From assembly GCA_037951105.1 (NCBI GenBank), contig JBAMJV010008286.1, positions 26,609 to 90,608 of the forward strand: a stretch of 64,000 bases of DNA, written 5' to 3'. Numbering within the stretch: position 1 is the stretch's first letter; every line of letters begins with the position of its first letter. The notes under the pieces were generated by a model. The model had not been told where the DNA came from. It saw only the letters and a list, made by a program, of their open reading frames with translations, and did not search any database. The position numbers and the translations under genes were made by a program. This stretch comes from Echinarachnius parma (lineage: Eukaryota; Echinodermata; Echinoidea; Clypeasteroida; Echinarachniidae). Below, piece after piece: positions 45,204-57,418 of this stretch.

Positions 45204-47275
45204 TTCATGCAGCGATCGCCCTTCTTGTTCCCTTCATATAAAACACCCGTATTTATAAGCGAGTGGTTATTTTTTCATTCCTATATCTATCATACACACC
45301 CCATTATAAATCACTCTAAAGTACACAAGCACGACATAATACTGAGATTCTGGAACTTTAAAAAAATGTAATATTGTTTTTAAGATATTTGTAATCTTTA
45401 TTGCACAATTGTACAGGTAACCAACAAAATAATAAACAGATGTAAAACATCAATATAGTCTATTCCGATGAATTGAATAAAATCAATGTTATATTTATGC
45501 TATATTCTACACACATATTGACAATAGTAACAAAAATAATAATAATTATAAAAAAAAATAATACAAACCAAAATGGCAATTTATTTAATAATGCATGATC
45601 TCATAGATTCATGTACATGAATGTCTATTTTTAAAGGCCCAAAATTAACACTGGTATTCGCTTACTCGTTGCACTCTCTTTTTTTTCAGGTATAATAACT
45701 CCCAAATGTTAAATTTCTAATCTCTACGCTTTAATCATATGTCTTTTTTAATTGAACATCCGAAACATTGTCCTTGTTTGATGTTTCTATTGTTAAGACA
45801 TTCAAATTACATTTTAGTTTTACTGATTTTCACAATGTTACAAAAGAAATATAAAGTGACCAATTAACTTTGTCGAAATCAACACAAATAAATATCAAAA
45901 CTGGCAAACAATGTTCACTTAAAACAGCGTAAAGTTAGAATCTCATGATTTCATCATCATGGCCTAGGCTTCATGGTTTCATAAACTGAAGTTATAATTT
46001 ATTTGGAGGAAAACAAAATTGTTGAAGGATTTTCCCCATCCAAATTAATTAAATTTAATTTAAATAACAGAATCATGCAAATGTTCATCAGTCAATTTCC
46101 TATATTTACAAATATGTCGATTGATTTCATATTGCTAAAATGAAATGAAATTAAGATTAAAATTAAATGACTTGTTATTAACATGTTTTCATCCTACACA
46201 TGAAATGTCTCGTTGAATAAAATAACATACATGTAGCTACAACTTCACAATATTTCCAAAGTATAACATAAATAATGTTATAACATTATTATACAATATT
46301 TATAAAGTCATATTTTCTTAAATCAAAGGTGTGATACCATGACTATGCAGGTAGTAAACAATTAACATGCATTAGATGATATAGTTACAAATTATTTCTG
46401 AATTATCACAGTGAAAACAAATATTGTTAATTTTCAACGCTAGAGAAGGCCATGCAAAGAAAGAGGTCACATGCGCGTTAGTGCGCTTAAAAATCTTGTA
46501 ACAGCCTAATTGATTGGATGGAATATTAATGAGGTGGGAGGAGCTTAAGATAATTGCGCAGAAGTTAATTGAGCGCTGATTGAGCTTTCAGAATACTGAT
46601 TTCCACTCAATCAGCGTGCAATTAAAGCATATTTAATTGAAAAGTTATATGAGCTTTCAGAATACCCCCCCCCCCTGATGTTTACCGAATTTGTTTTTTT
46701 ATAGACAAACGTAATAAACATCCATCAAGTGCTATCTTGTAACATAGCGAAGTGGCGAACAGTGTTTATTTCGTTACCATTGCAGATAATATGGTTTATT
46801 CTCCGTACTTATGTTTAGCGTTGATGTTATGCATTTTATACAGCATTATATATACCAATGAAATACATATGATACTGCATACAATAATATGCTGTATATT
46901 CAAACAAAGGTGAATGTGGTATAACATTTCACTGCAAAATCAAATCAGTCTTATTCTGCACTATAAGACTATGATAGAAAAACTCACACTACAAGTTTGA
47001 CGAGTTTTATTTGGTAAATCTATGCCCCCTTCCTACCAAACGAGGTCTTTTACGTCCACTATTCTAATTCTGTTGTCCAAATTAAAATACAAGTTGTTAC
47101 AATTGCAACAAAGTTGAGACACTACATGCGTACATACATAACCTCCCGTATGAATTATTATACACCGTGTTTATTTCACTTCTAATTTTGACTTGGCCAT
47201 CCAAAGTTCACTCCAAAAATCACTGTATTTCTTAGAACTGTGTTGTGTACTTATTACATTCCTCAATTGTGTCTA
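45204..47275. other. AT-rich DNA, no gene
   Basis: Long AT-rich stretch. The only structure seen is a 'gagctttcagaata' pair (46583, 46650) with an inverted 'gattgag..ctcaatcagcg' at 46567-46618, followed by a C11 run (~46666). These may be remains of a small TIR element. Confidence 0.5.
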
Positions 47276-47500
47276 GCAAATGCAAACTGATCAGTGGTTA
47301 TTACATAATTATTCAACCCGATTGCAGAGGTCCCATTTTTTGTAACATGTATGCACACACTTTGCCAATACGTTACAATAATTCCTCAATAATTTTCGTC
47401 TACCAAATGCAAACTGATCAGTGGTTATTACATAATTATTCAACCCGATTGCAGAGGTCCCATTTTTTGTAACACTTTGCCAATACGTTACAATAATGTA
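47276..47500. repeat. 127 bp tandem duplication
   Basis: 'caaatgcaaactgatcagtg' at 47277 and 47404, then 'attattcaacccgattgcag' and 'ccaatacgttacaataat' in both. The second copy lacks a short piece. High similarity implies a recent event. Confidence 0.88.
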
Positions 47501-47764
47501 TGGCATACATAACATAACACACATGAATGCCCATGAATGCTCTCATCTGATCATGTTCTAATATGTAATCAAATATTTACAAATTCCCGCTTTGCTTTTT
47601 ATATTTACCCAAGTATGATTTTTGCATAATAGGTTAACAAACTCAATGAACTCATGCAGATTCCAAATAACATTAAAAAAAAAAAATTAATAAATAAAAA
47701 ATTGAAGCACTCCTTGCAGAGGATAATGTGCGACTCCCATCATAGAACCCGTTACGTTCCGGGC
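47501..47764. other. Unassigned DNA
   Basis: Nothing recognised. Confidence 0.4.
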
Positions 47765-48060
47765 ACTACCTTCCCATGTTCGCTGAGTCACAATAGTTCG
47801 CGAAAAAAACGTCGCTCCCTGAATACAATCGTATACCAAACGGATCAGCCGAGCTACTAAAAGTGCCATCACCTGTACATTTATCTCAACTTACATTCGG
47901 ACACATTTCAATACTTTGTCGAATTCTGACAGGGCTGAGACAATTTTGTTTTTTCATGGATGTGGCTTCATCTATCGACAGATCCGTTTGATATTCACAT
48001 ATCTAGGGAGCGACATTACTTCACGACCGGGTGATTCAGCGAATATGGGAAGGTAGTCTT
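47765..48060. repeat. Imperfect inverted repeat with LINE-RT-like words
   Basis: 'actaccttcccat(g/a)ttcgctga' and 'gtcgctccct' at 47768-47825 recur inverted at 47998-48060. In the plus direction the right arm reads FTYLGSDITSRPGDSANMGR, and the FTYLGS phrase is typical of the region after the RT catalytic box in non-LTR elements. Too short and broken to classify. Confidence 0.4.
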
Positions 48061-48489
48061 CGATGAACGTAGCCACGTCTGTCCGGTATAGCGCTCGTAC
48101 CTGGGCTCCTTATTGGAACGATGGGTGTCGCACAAGTCCTCTACAATTGAGTGCCTCAATGCGCTGTCCCACAGGGCCGGACACCTTCCCTGCTCTCAGC
48201 ACCGACGGACCTGTCCGTGTAGCGGCCCTTTGAATTCCTCAGTGATTCTGCGTGATATAAGATGAAAACACTACTTTAATTTTCATTTTGTTATAGGACT
48301 GAATTGGGGTGGAGTCGGTCACCCTAACATAAAGATTATGTGTTAATTTTCCAACGCTTTACAGAAAACATAATGTGGCATGATGTCTTTTATGCTTACT
48401 GTATGGGAGTTGAAGGAAAAATGATGGTTCCGTCATATTTTGGATTCAATTTAGGATTTTAGATGGTAGAACTCGGCCGTCATCTGGCA
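48061..48489. other. Unassigned, possibly LINE-derived
   Basis: GC-richer than its surroundings to about 48240, with no clear frame. Confidence 0.35.
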
Positions 48490-49305
48490 AAGAGGCGTAT
48501 CTCGAAAATAGGCCATTTTTTTGTATTGCCTACTTGGGGTTTTTGAGGTCAAAATTTTCATTGGGCCAAATTTCAGAAGAGCTCGAGTTATAGTTTCTGA
48601 GATATGGGGGGCCCTTTGTACCCGATTGCATAACTATCGTCGTATTCTGTACGGCAAAAGGGCGTATCTATACATACGCCCCTGTCTGTGGAAATCTTGT
48701 TGGTTTCTGCTCGGTATCCGTCTGTCAAAAGGATGTATGTTGACATACGCCTTTGGCAAACAAAAAACGTCGGAAAATTTGCGATATATTTTAGTTAAAA
48801 GGATGTAAGTATAGATACGCCCTCGTGTAATTTTCAACGATGGTGCAGGAAATGATACCGCATGGGCATGGCGGATGATTAAATACCGGATCGGATCGGA
48901 TGCATGCGACGCGTCTGAAAAATCACCCTGCAATTGCATATTAATTCCGGATCCAACATTACGTTGCATACTTTTGTGCATGCAACAAACGGCGCACAAA
49001 ACACCATGACCCTGGACCATGACGCCTCCAAATTACACTGCAAATCTGGCCAGCTGATCGAACATAAGGTTTGTATAAATACTCTGACTTTTACTTTTAT
49101 TGTATTTTACGATGGCCAATGTACCGATGTTCTTTTATGACAAACTCGTTCTTCTCTACACATTTCTCATGCACTGCTGCACTGCACGCTACAAGTAGGC
49201 GTAGTTGCCAGGGAACTTGGCCGGGCCCGGCCCGGGGGAGTACCCGGCCAGAAAAGGGACAGGCCTAGCCCTAGGGCTGACTTTGAAATTAGATTTGCCG
49301 AGAAT
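48490..49305. repeat. ~0.8 kb duplicated segment, copy 2
   Basis: Near-identical to 42283-43072, with small indels (extra 'tgcatattaattccggat' and 'tgaccctggaccatg'). The frames at 48521 and 42323 start alike but end differently, so they are not a conserved gene. Confidence 0.85.
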
Positions 49306-50519
49306 GAGAATGCACTGAACAAGAGTTAGCACTGAACATGTGACTCGAAACTTATAACAAACGATATATCTGCATTTTGCTCATAAAATATGTGTATCTG
49401 CTGTTGTTTTTTTGTTTTTTTTTCACGATAATTTGACTCAAATTTTGAAATTTTAATTTAAATTTTAGAAGACTTGATTCTCGCTTTTGTTATTGTAGAT
49501 CTATGTATAGTACGACTACGCTCAGCTCAGTAGTTCATTTCGAAAGACCGATTATTATCGCTCAACACACGGGAATGAGCTGAATTTAGGCCCATTTCTT
49601 GTGCGCTGTGTGTAATGAAACGTCCACAGCTTACATAAAACCATTTATGCTGTCGTGGTTGGAATATCAAACGGTCCTTTCAATAACAAAAGTGAATACA
49701 AATGGTATAGTTTGATATCTGAAACATTGCAGTGTTTTTGTTTGTTTGGCGATTCATACTTTGTGCAGGCGCGGACAATTTTTAGATCTGTAGTGTTTGT
49801 ACTTTCCTCCACCAAGGCAAGGCCCGGCCCTTGTCTTGATCTAGTATACGAGTATGACTATGAGCGGCACCACTCGGCCAATAGACAGACTGCATCAAAT
49901 TCATTTGCATTTTTCTTACTCTGGAATCGTTTAATCATTTTCCTTTGCCGGTTTTTTCAACTCGGCTAGATCACATTTGAGAAATTACAACCCCAGGGGC
50001 CATGCATCATGCCCATGCGTTTGCTAGATTTTGATCACGAAATCCCTAATATCGTCTATAGTCTTGCAGTTGCAGCATAATTGCCTAAAAGTTACTCTTG
50101 TACTACTACTTTTAGTAGTTAAAAGAGCTCCCGATCCCTAAAATCCGACTTTCCTTTTGATTGTGTGTTGCCTGACGGTTATGAGGACCTCCTGATTTGC
50201 CTCATCAGAAACTAATGCAAATTCAATGAATTTTAGAATGTCATGTGAGTAATTGACTATCTGTGTCAGTTGAAAATACAGTATTTTAAGTCTATGTTAA
50301 GCTGTAAAAGTTTTAAATTGAACTTGTCATGACAGCAACATTGTATTGTTCATCTTTGACATCACGCTTTCTTAATTTCAAGTTTCAACCGCTGAATATA
50401 CCTGATTTCATATATGTTAGTGCAAATAAATCAAATAAAAGGCAACTGATAACAAGTATACATTCATACATTTAATTTGATAACTGAGTGAGAGTTTTAA
50501 ATTGATGATGAGATTTACA
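49306..50519. other. Unassigned DNA
   Basis: No gene recognised; frame 49655-49969 has no domain. Confidence 0.45.
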
Positions 50520-50609
50520 CATGTAATGAATTACAGTCTCGTTTAGTTGAACAGAAACATCAGTTACCATGCCGGTTGCTCGATTTGGTATGATTGGGCA
50601 TGCAAACTA
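50520..50609. repeat. Left flank of foldback, start of a ~430 bp direct duplication
   Basis: 'acagtctcgtttagttgaa', 'atcagttacc' and 'gggcatgcaaac' match 56153-56212 ('acagtcttgtttagttgaaa', 'gggcaagcaaac'). The duplication resumes at 54953 after the inserted element. Confidence 0.72.
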
Positions 50610-53600
50610 CCCAGCTAGCCACCTGACGTCGTGCCGATGTCATAAGTTGTTGGCCGGATGTCGGCTTATCGCGGTTGGCTCGAGGTTAAAATGTCCGCCA
50701 GCCCAACATCGTAACCACGTCATTTTGTGATACGTCAATTTCTGACAATGGCCCAACATCAACTCATGACATTGGACCAACATAACATTATGATGTGGGC
50801 GCGAGGTTAAAATGTCCGCTAGCCTAACATTGTCCCAACATCATTTTGTGATGTCGGGCAAATGTCAATTTCCGACAATGGCCCAACACCAAATCCTGAC
50901 ATAGGACAGATATCAAATTCTGATGTGGGCTCGACGTTAAAATGTCCGCCAGCCCAACATCGTCACCACGTCATTTTGTGATACGTCAATTTCTGACAAT
51001 GGCCCCACATCAACTCATGACATTGGACCAACATAACATTATGATGTGGGCGCGAGGTTAAAATGTCCACTAGCCCAACATTGTCACAACATCATTCTGT
51101 GATGTTGGCCCAATGTCAATTTCCGCCAATGGCCCGATATCAAATCCTGACGTTGGGCCAACATCAAATTCTGACGTTGGCCCGACATTACAATGTCCGA
51201 CAGCCCGACATTAGCCCAACGTTATATTTTATTGTTGGCCCAACATCAAATCTTGACGTTCGCCCGACGTTTGATGCTGGACCAACATCAAAATTTGACA
51301 ATGGCCCAATGTCATTAATATGACATCTCCAATAAGAGGTCGACCTAATATAGCGCCGATGTTGGGACTGGTATCAATTTAAGAGGTCGCTACCCAGCTA
51401 GCCACCTGACGTTGTGCCAACATTGGGCCAATGTAAAAAGTCGTTTTAAGAAGACGTTGGGCCTACATTAAAAATCCGACGTCGCCGCGACGTAAAATTG
51501 TCCACCAGCCCAACATCAGCGCGGCGTTTTTGTTTTTTTAATGCTGGCCAAACGTCATTTTGAGATTTCGACCCAACATCAATTATTCAGTCAGTGGTCA
51601 GTCATGGTTGTGAAATTAATGTCGGGACAATGTTAGTAATGAGACAAGAATAGGACATCTCAATTTTTACGTCAAACCGAAATCCTACGACGTCAGAATG
51701 GGCAGCAGTGAATCAAGTCGGCTAATAGTCATTAAGTTGATGTTGAGCCGATGTCAATGATCCTACATGAATATGACGTCTCAATGATGACGTCAATGCG
51801 ATATCCTGCCGATGTCAGAACTGACAGCAATGAAACAAGTCGGCAAATGATCATAAAAGTGATGTTGCGCCGATGTCAATAGTCGGACATGAATATGCCA
51901 TCTCCAATATGACGTCGGGCTAATATCGCGCCGATGTCGGAAAAGATAGCAATTAAGGAGGTCGGTAAATGGTAGTAAAATTGATATCGGTCCGATGTTA
52001 TTAATTAGACATGAATGTGATAAATATGTCAGGCTGATGTCAGGCAGCAATGAAACAACTCGGCAAATGGTCATTTAATTGATGTTGTGCCGAATTCAAT
52101 GATTAGACATGAATATGACATCTCAATGATGACGCCATAGCGATATCCTGCCGATGTCAGAACTGGCAGCAATGAAACAAGCCGGCAAATGGTCGCCAGT
52201 TCCAACATCGGTACAACATTGACCCAACGTCATATTTGACATCTCTTATTCATGTCGGATTAATGACATCGGCACAACATCAGTTTAATGACCATTTGCC
52301 GACTTGTTTAATTGCTGTCAGTTCTGACATCGGCAGGATATCGCTTTGGCGTCATCATATAGAGATGTCATATTGAGGTCCAATTAATAACATTGGCCAG
52401 ACATCAATTTCACAACCATGTACCGACCTCTTAAATTGCTACCAGATACAACATCATCACAATATCGGACTGACGTCATAGTAGAGATGTCATATTTATG
52501 TAGGAGTAATGACATCCGCCCGACATCCATTTCACAACCTTTTACCCACCTTTAAAATTTCGTAAAGTTCCGACATCTGTGCGGTATAGGCCCAAAGTCA
52601 TATTTTGGATGTCATATTTATGTCTAATTAATAACTGTGACCCGACATCAATTTCACAGCATTTTACCGACCTCTTAAATTACTACCAGTTCCAACATCG
52701 GGGCGATAGAAGGCCGATTTTATATTTGAGATGTCATATTCATGTCGAATTATTGACAACGGCACAACATCTATTTAATGACTATTTAATGATTAGTTTC
52801 ATTGGTGCCATTTATGACATCGGCAGGATATCGCTTTGGCGTCATAATTGAGATGTCATATGGATGTCCAATAAAACTCATTAGTCCGACATCAATGTTA
52901 CAACCATTTACCGACCTCTTTAATTGCTACCAGTTCCAACATCGGCGCGAAATTATCCCGACGTCATATTGGAGATGACATATTCATGTCAGAATATTGA
53001 CATCGGCTGAACATCGATTTCATGACTATTTGCCGACTCGTGTCATTGCTGCCAATTCTGACATCGGCGCGATATCGGCTTGACGTCATATTTGTGATGT
53101 CATATTGATGTCCAATTAATAACATCCGTCCGACATCAATTCCACATTCAACCATTTACCGACCTCTTAAAATGATATATTCCGACATCGGTACAACATT
53201 GGCCCAACGTCATATTTGAGATGTCATATTCATGTTGGTTTATTGACATCGGCCCAACATTAATATTACAACCCTCTATCAAGCTCTTAAATTGGTACCA
53301 GTTTCGGCATTGGTGCGATTTTAGCGCGACGTTTTATTTGAGACGTATTTTTTCGTCAACTTAATGACATCGGCACGATATTCAACTACAACCATTTTCC
53401 GACTTATTTCATTTCCAAAACCTCCAACTTAAATTCGACGTTGGCGTAATGTTGGCGCGACGTCTGTTTGCCGACCGCGATCTTGCCGAAGACCTGCCGA
53501 CACCGGTCCGACGTCAGTTAGCTAGCTGGGTACTTATATTTTTGTTAACTTGCTTTGAGAATCTATACTGAATTGAATTTCGTTTAATCGATTACAAACA

Positions 53601-54950
53601 TTAGTAATTCAAAAGTAAAAAAAAAGAAGTATTGCTATAGGGAAATTCATGATCGATTATAAGCGATCGTAAGTGAAATGAAAATTTCGATTTTTGGAAT
53701 TATTTATATTAAAAAATATACTTTTGTCATGTCCTTGCTGCTGTATATAATTTAGAAGGATATATAAGAATATAAATAACACCTTAAATAGTGTTATGAA
53801 TATGATTTGAAGGTGGATTATTTCAAATTCAACGCTCTACAAATACTAACTATTACAAAACATACATGCTAAGAAGAGGTGTATATATAGTATACCGATT
53901 GCGACCTATGTTTGTAGGACGATAGGATGATAGGTTTAGGAGTAGGCAATAGGTATAGGAATAGGATATTTATAGAATTATGATTTATGAATGAATGTGT
54001 GTAAAGGTTAAACAAAATGCATGGATCGGACGTGGAATCTATGCATGTTTTCTAATTTCTTTTTACGTTTTTGATGTTGGTCCTACGTTGGCCATTTGAC
54101 ATTGGGCCATTGTCAAATTTTGATGTTGGTCCAGCATCAGAAAATGACGTTGGGCCAATGTTGGGTTAGCGGACATTCAAACGTCGGGCGAACGTCAAGA
54201 TTTGATGTTGGGCCAACGTCAAGATTTGATGTTGGGCCAACAATAAATAACGTTGGGCTAATGTCGGGCTGGCGGACATTTTAATGTCGGGCCAACGTCA
54301 GAATTTTATGTTGGCCCAACGTCAGGATTTGATATTGGGCCATTGGCGGAAATTGACGTTGGACCAACATCACAGAATGATGTCGTGATAATGTTGGGCT
54401 AGCGGACATTTTAACCTCGAGCCGACATCATAATGTTATGTTGGTCCAATGTCATGAGTTGATGTTGGGCCATTGTTGGAAGTTGACGTTATGCCAATAT
54501 CACAAAATGACGTAGTGACGATGTTGGGCTGGCGGACATTTTAACGTCGAGCCCACATCAGAATTTGATATCTGTCCTATGTCAGGATTCGGTGTTGGGC
54601 CATTGTCGGAAATTGACATTTGCCCGACATCACAAAATGATGTTGGGACAATGTTAGGCTGGCGGACATTTTAACGTCGGGCGGACGTCAAAACTTGATT
54701 TTCTCTCAACGTCAGGAATCGATGTTGGGCCTACGTTAGAACTGACATTGGGCCATTGTCAATAATTGATGTTGGGCCGAAATCGCTAAATGACGTTGGG
54801 CCAGCATTAAAAAAAGACGCCGACCTGATGTTGGGCTGGCGGACATTTTAACGGCTCGGTGACGTCGCATGTCGCATGTTGGCCCAATGTCCCCTTACAA
54901 CGAAAATGACATCGGCCCAACGATGGCACGACGTCAGGTGGCTAGCTGGG
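50610..54950. mobile_element. 4.3 kb foldback element inserted at TA
   Basis: The ends CCCAGCTAGCCACCTGACGT then CGTGCC and the exact inverse at 54925-54950 are flanked by TA on both sides (50608-50609, 54951-54952). Each arm is a tandem of 120-131 bp units marked by 'aaaatgtccgccagcccaac' (left: 50688, 50808, 50939, 51060, 51191) or its complement 'ggctggcggacattttaa' (right: 54166 to 54835, six units). The units are built of TGTTGGGCCAA/TTGGCCCAACA words. A related element (51393-53530) is nested inside, leaving a ~540 bp unique core (53533-54075). No ORF with a domain, so it is non-autonomous. Confidence 0.88.
51393..53530. mobile_element. 2.1 kb related foldback nested in the first
   Basis: The ends CCCAGCTAGCCACCTGACGT and ACGTCAGTTAGCTAGCTGGG are again flanked by TA. 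The arms consist of ~120 bp units with 'gacatcggc', 'gatatcctgccgatgtcaga', 'gcaatgaaacaagtcggcaa' (left) and their inverses (right), flipping near 52200 with almost no spacer. The arm sequence differs from the outer element, but the ends are the same family. Confidence 0.85.
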
Positions 54951-54952
54951 TA

Positions 54953-55340
54953 GTCCTTTTATGAATAATTAACTTGCCCTACATCAATGTGTACCTGCCC
55001 CGGGCAAGTGCTACTGTCGAGACCTGGTTTACCATTTCGTGACCCACTGGCACGGATAGAATTGGTGCACGGATAGAATTGGTGCAAACTGCAAATCTTT
55101 CTCAACAAAATTTCTGCTGCATTTGTGCTACAGCAGATTGTAAGCCTATCCATGATTTTCTCCGGCTCTCCATTCCACATTGGATGAATGGAAATGGGTG
55201 TTGGTACTTATACTATAGACCAGCAGCCCAGATCCAGAGGGGTTTGGTACATCAAAAAGCCTACTGATTTCTGGACATGTATGAACATTTAGAGAGGAAT
55301 GTCTTACCATGGACGACCGGACCGTATCTGCCAGGGTCTT
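54953..55340. repeat. Direct duplication, copy 1 (right part)
   Basis: 'taacttgccctacatc', 'cgtgacccactggca', 'cctatccatgattttc' and 'ggctctccattccacat' match 56217-56400 in the same order, continuing to about 55335/56540. Confidence 0.72.
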
Positions 55341-55344
55341 CCCA

Positions 55345-55560
55345 CCATCCCCGGGGCCAAGGCTCCTTTGCGGCTTGCGCCTCCAAAATATGGCCCCTGG
55401 GAAATACTCCATTGTGCGAATGTACCCTTGTTATCTGCTCACTGCGGGGTCAGGGAATCGTGAACAAAAGAAAACAACACTCGTGCATCTTGCGTTCTTC
55501 AGAAAACTTCATTTTGGCTGTTTTGAAGTACGAAATACATGTTTAATGCATTTAAGATAC
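55345..55560 (+). repeat. Dispersed ~215 bp sequence, plus copy
   Basis: Related to 13690-13905 (minus); see that entry. The frames are not conserved. Confidence 0.58.
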
Positions 55561-55760
55561 CGTCCCAAACATCTCTTTTAGAAATAGTTTAAATTCTTTT
55601 CTTGACTACGTTTACATTTACTTAAAGGCAAACATTCAGAGCCCTTAATTATAAAGCTTGCCAGAATGTATCTAATTCTAAATTTTTTGATAACCAATTT
55701 GTATTTTTAAAATGAATTCTTTTTATAATTATATTATTGTTCCCATTTTTATGCATTCAG
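55561..55760. other. AT-rich DNA ending in a splice-acceptor tract
   Basis: Ends with 'tgttcccatttttatgcattcag', a good pyrimidine tract and AG. Confidence 0.45.
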
Positions 55761-55854
55761 GACTAATTCAAGATCATGGAACTGATGACGGCATGAGAGC
55801 AGTTCTTCACTTTTCCAGTGGAGCAGAAAGGACAATAACAAATAAGCCAATAAG
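55761..55854 (+). CDS. Candidate internal exon
   Basis: A 94 nt segment is bounded by a strong acceptor (polypyrimidine tract, AG at 55759-55760) and a strong donor (AAG then GTATGT). The single open frame across it reads GLIQDHGTDDGMRAVLHF then SSGAERTITNKPIR, a normal soluble-protein mix. It enters with one base borrowed from the previous exon and leaves two bases. No domain is recognised. It is the best splice-bounded segment in the window. It might join the open patch after 56825, but that frame meets a TGA about 84 nt in. Confidence 0.45.
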
Positions 55855-56149
55855 GTATGTCTATTTATGTGACACATTTGCTCATGCCACATTTTTCTTG
55901 CCCAAAGAAAAAACGTGAATACATGTAAGTACATGTTATGGCAAATGCCAGATGGGAAAACAGTTATTGAAGTGTCCATTTTTCCATGAACATCGTACAG
56001 GCATAAAACATGTTCTTTCTGTGTAGGATTCCAAACAAGTTGGTTTACAGGAAAAAGTTACAACAAAATATAAAAATTGCCCTGTACAATAGGTATGCCA
56101 CTAGTTGCCAGAACGTGATTTGCCATAGTGTTACACTTACAGCAAGCTT
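55855..56149. other. Unassigned, possible intron
   Basis: AT-rich DNA following the donor of the candidate exon. Confidence 0.35.
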
Positions 56150-56545
56150 GCTTACAGTCTTGTTTAGTTGAAAATAAATATCAGTTGCCCGATGGGCAAG
56201 CAAACTAGTCCATAAGTTAACTTGCCCTACATCTATTTGTACATGCCCCATATATCGTGACCCACTGGCAATGCTAGATATTGTGCAAATCTCCCTCAAA
56301 AGTTATATATTTCTGAAAATGTGTTTGTGCTGTCCAGCAGATTGCACACATCTATAGGCCTATCCATGATTTTCCCTGGCTCTCCATTCCACATATGGAA
56401 ATGGATACTGGTGCTTATAGACCGGTAGCGCAGAGGGTTTGGTGCATCGATAAAGCGTACTGGTTTCTGAACAATACATTAGGATGGAAATGTAACAAAA
56501 CAAATACAAATTTATATATGAGTCTGCCGGGGTCTAGGGTGGATA
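56150..56545. repeat. Direct duplication, copy 2 with empty site
   Basis: Diverged copy of 50520-50609 + 54953-55340 without the 4.3 kb foldback. At 56208-56216 it reads 'gcaaactagtcc' where copy 1 has 'gcaaacTA' + element + 'TAgtcc'. Confidence 0.75.
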
Positions 56546-56825
56546 AAGTTGTCAAATAAGATTTCTAATTTGAGGTACCTCAACGGGATATTAGTGAATT
56601 ATGCTCTCAAATTTCACATTAAAAATGTGTATTTACTGGAAATCGTACTACTCGTAGTGCAAACCCACCCATAGATTTGCATGTGATTGTTCATCCATTC
56701 CAAGTCCGAGATGAAACTTGAAAGCACACATTTGAGTGACAATCTCCTGTTAAAATGTCAGTTTCCTCCTGCCAATGGCTCAAATGCAAAATATAAATAT
56801 GAAATTTATTTGTTTTTTATTACAG

Positions 56826-57008
56826 CTGCTCTCCATCCAGTCAGGGCAGAGCTGAATTCGACAGTGGGGCCTGCCGTGGTGCCAGTTTCAACCATTGGAC
56901 TGGATGAGGTCAAACAGTGATTTTGGTCATCGTGACCATCTGGGCAGACGTAGCACCCATTTCAGCGACCGTCAGGACAAGAATGGTATCTGGGCCCAGG
57001 GGCCCGAT
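56826..57008 (+). CDS. Coding-like patch, unidentified, strand uncertain
   Basis: The patch follows a textbook acceptor (TTTGTTTTTTATTACAG, AG at 56824-56825) and ends at a possible donor (CATG then GTAATT). Plus frames read ALHPVRAELNSTVGPAVV (stop at 56919), or HLGRRSTHFSDRQDKNGIW in another frame. The minus frame is also open (WSVIGPLGPDTILVLTVAEM). It is more GC-rich than its surroundings and shows base similarity to the patch at 57190-57300, suggesting a duplicated exon. No single frame runs throughout, so it may be a decayed exon. Confidence 0.25.
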
Positions 57009-57180
57009 TACGGACCAGCGATATTTACCATGGTAATTAGCATCATTGGTTCTAACTCATTGATATCAATATGCTAGAATAGTATAAAACTCAAAAGAAT
57101 GTAGCAGATCACACATATACTTCCCTTACTCATTCAACCGTAAAGGCTTGCACAAGAATATTTAGAGATCAGTGGAACTA

Positions 57181-57418
57181 GGGCTGGTCCTGGGTCATGA
57201 TCGTGCTCTCGGCCACAGGTCCGCTCATCAAGTCGGGCGTAACATCGGTTACAATCTCTGTGGGGGACGATCTGATGTACGACGCGGATGTGACAATGAG
57301 TTCGACCACCGTTATCGTCGTGAAGCGCGCTTCGACCAACCAGGCGGTGGTGATGCTGGAATTCTGCATCCTACAATTTATTCCCAAATTCTTTGAAATT
57401 TTGTTCAATACTAACTCA
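57181..57418. CDS. Second coding-like patch, unidentified, strand uncertain
   Basis: Open in two plus frames and one minus frame with high GC at third positions. The plus frame reads SGVTSVTISVGDDLMYDADV and the minus frame reads VEARFTTITVVELIVTSASY; both are beta-strand-like. It aligns loosely with 56925-57005 (shared 'ggtcat', 'cgtg', 'gatctga'-type words). No convincing splice sites on either strand, and no family is recognised. Confidence 0.22.

Noticed and set aside
42323..48808. Similar frames starting MYCLLGVFEV at 42323 and 48521
   Set aside because: They arise from the 0.8 kb duplication; small indels change the C-terminal frame between copies, so the protein is not conserved.
48490..49305. 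LINE 3' UTR assignment of the duplicated 0.8 kb segment
   Set aside because: Only copy 1 lies next to LINE sequence; copy 2 does not, so the link is probably incidental.
13688..55581. Related frames ending LKxEIHV at 13688 and 55277
   Set aside because: The two DNA copies are similar, but the longest frames differ in register and stops; treated as a dispersed repeat.
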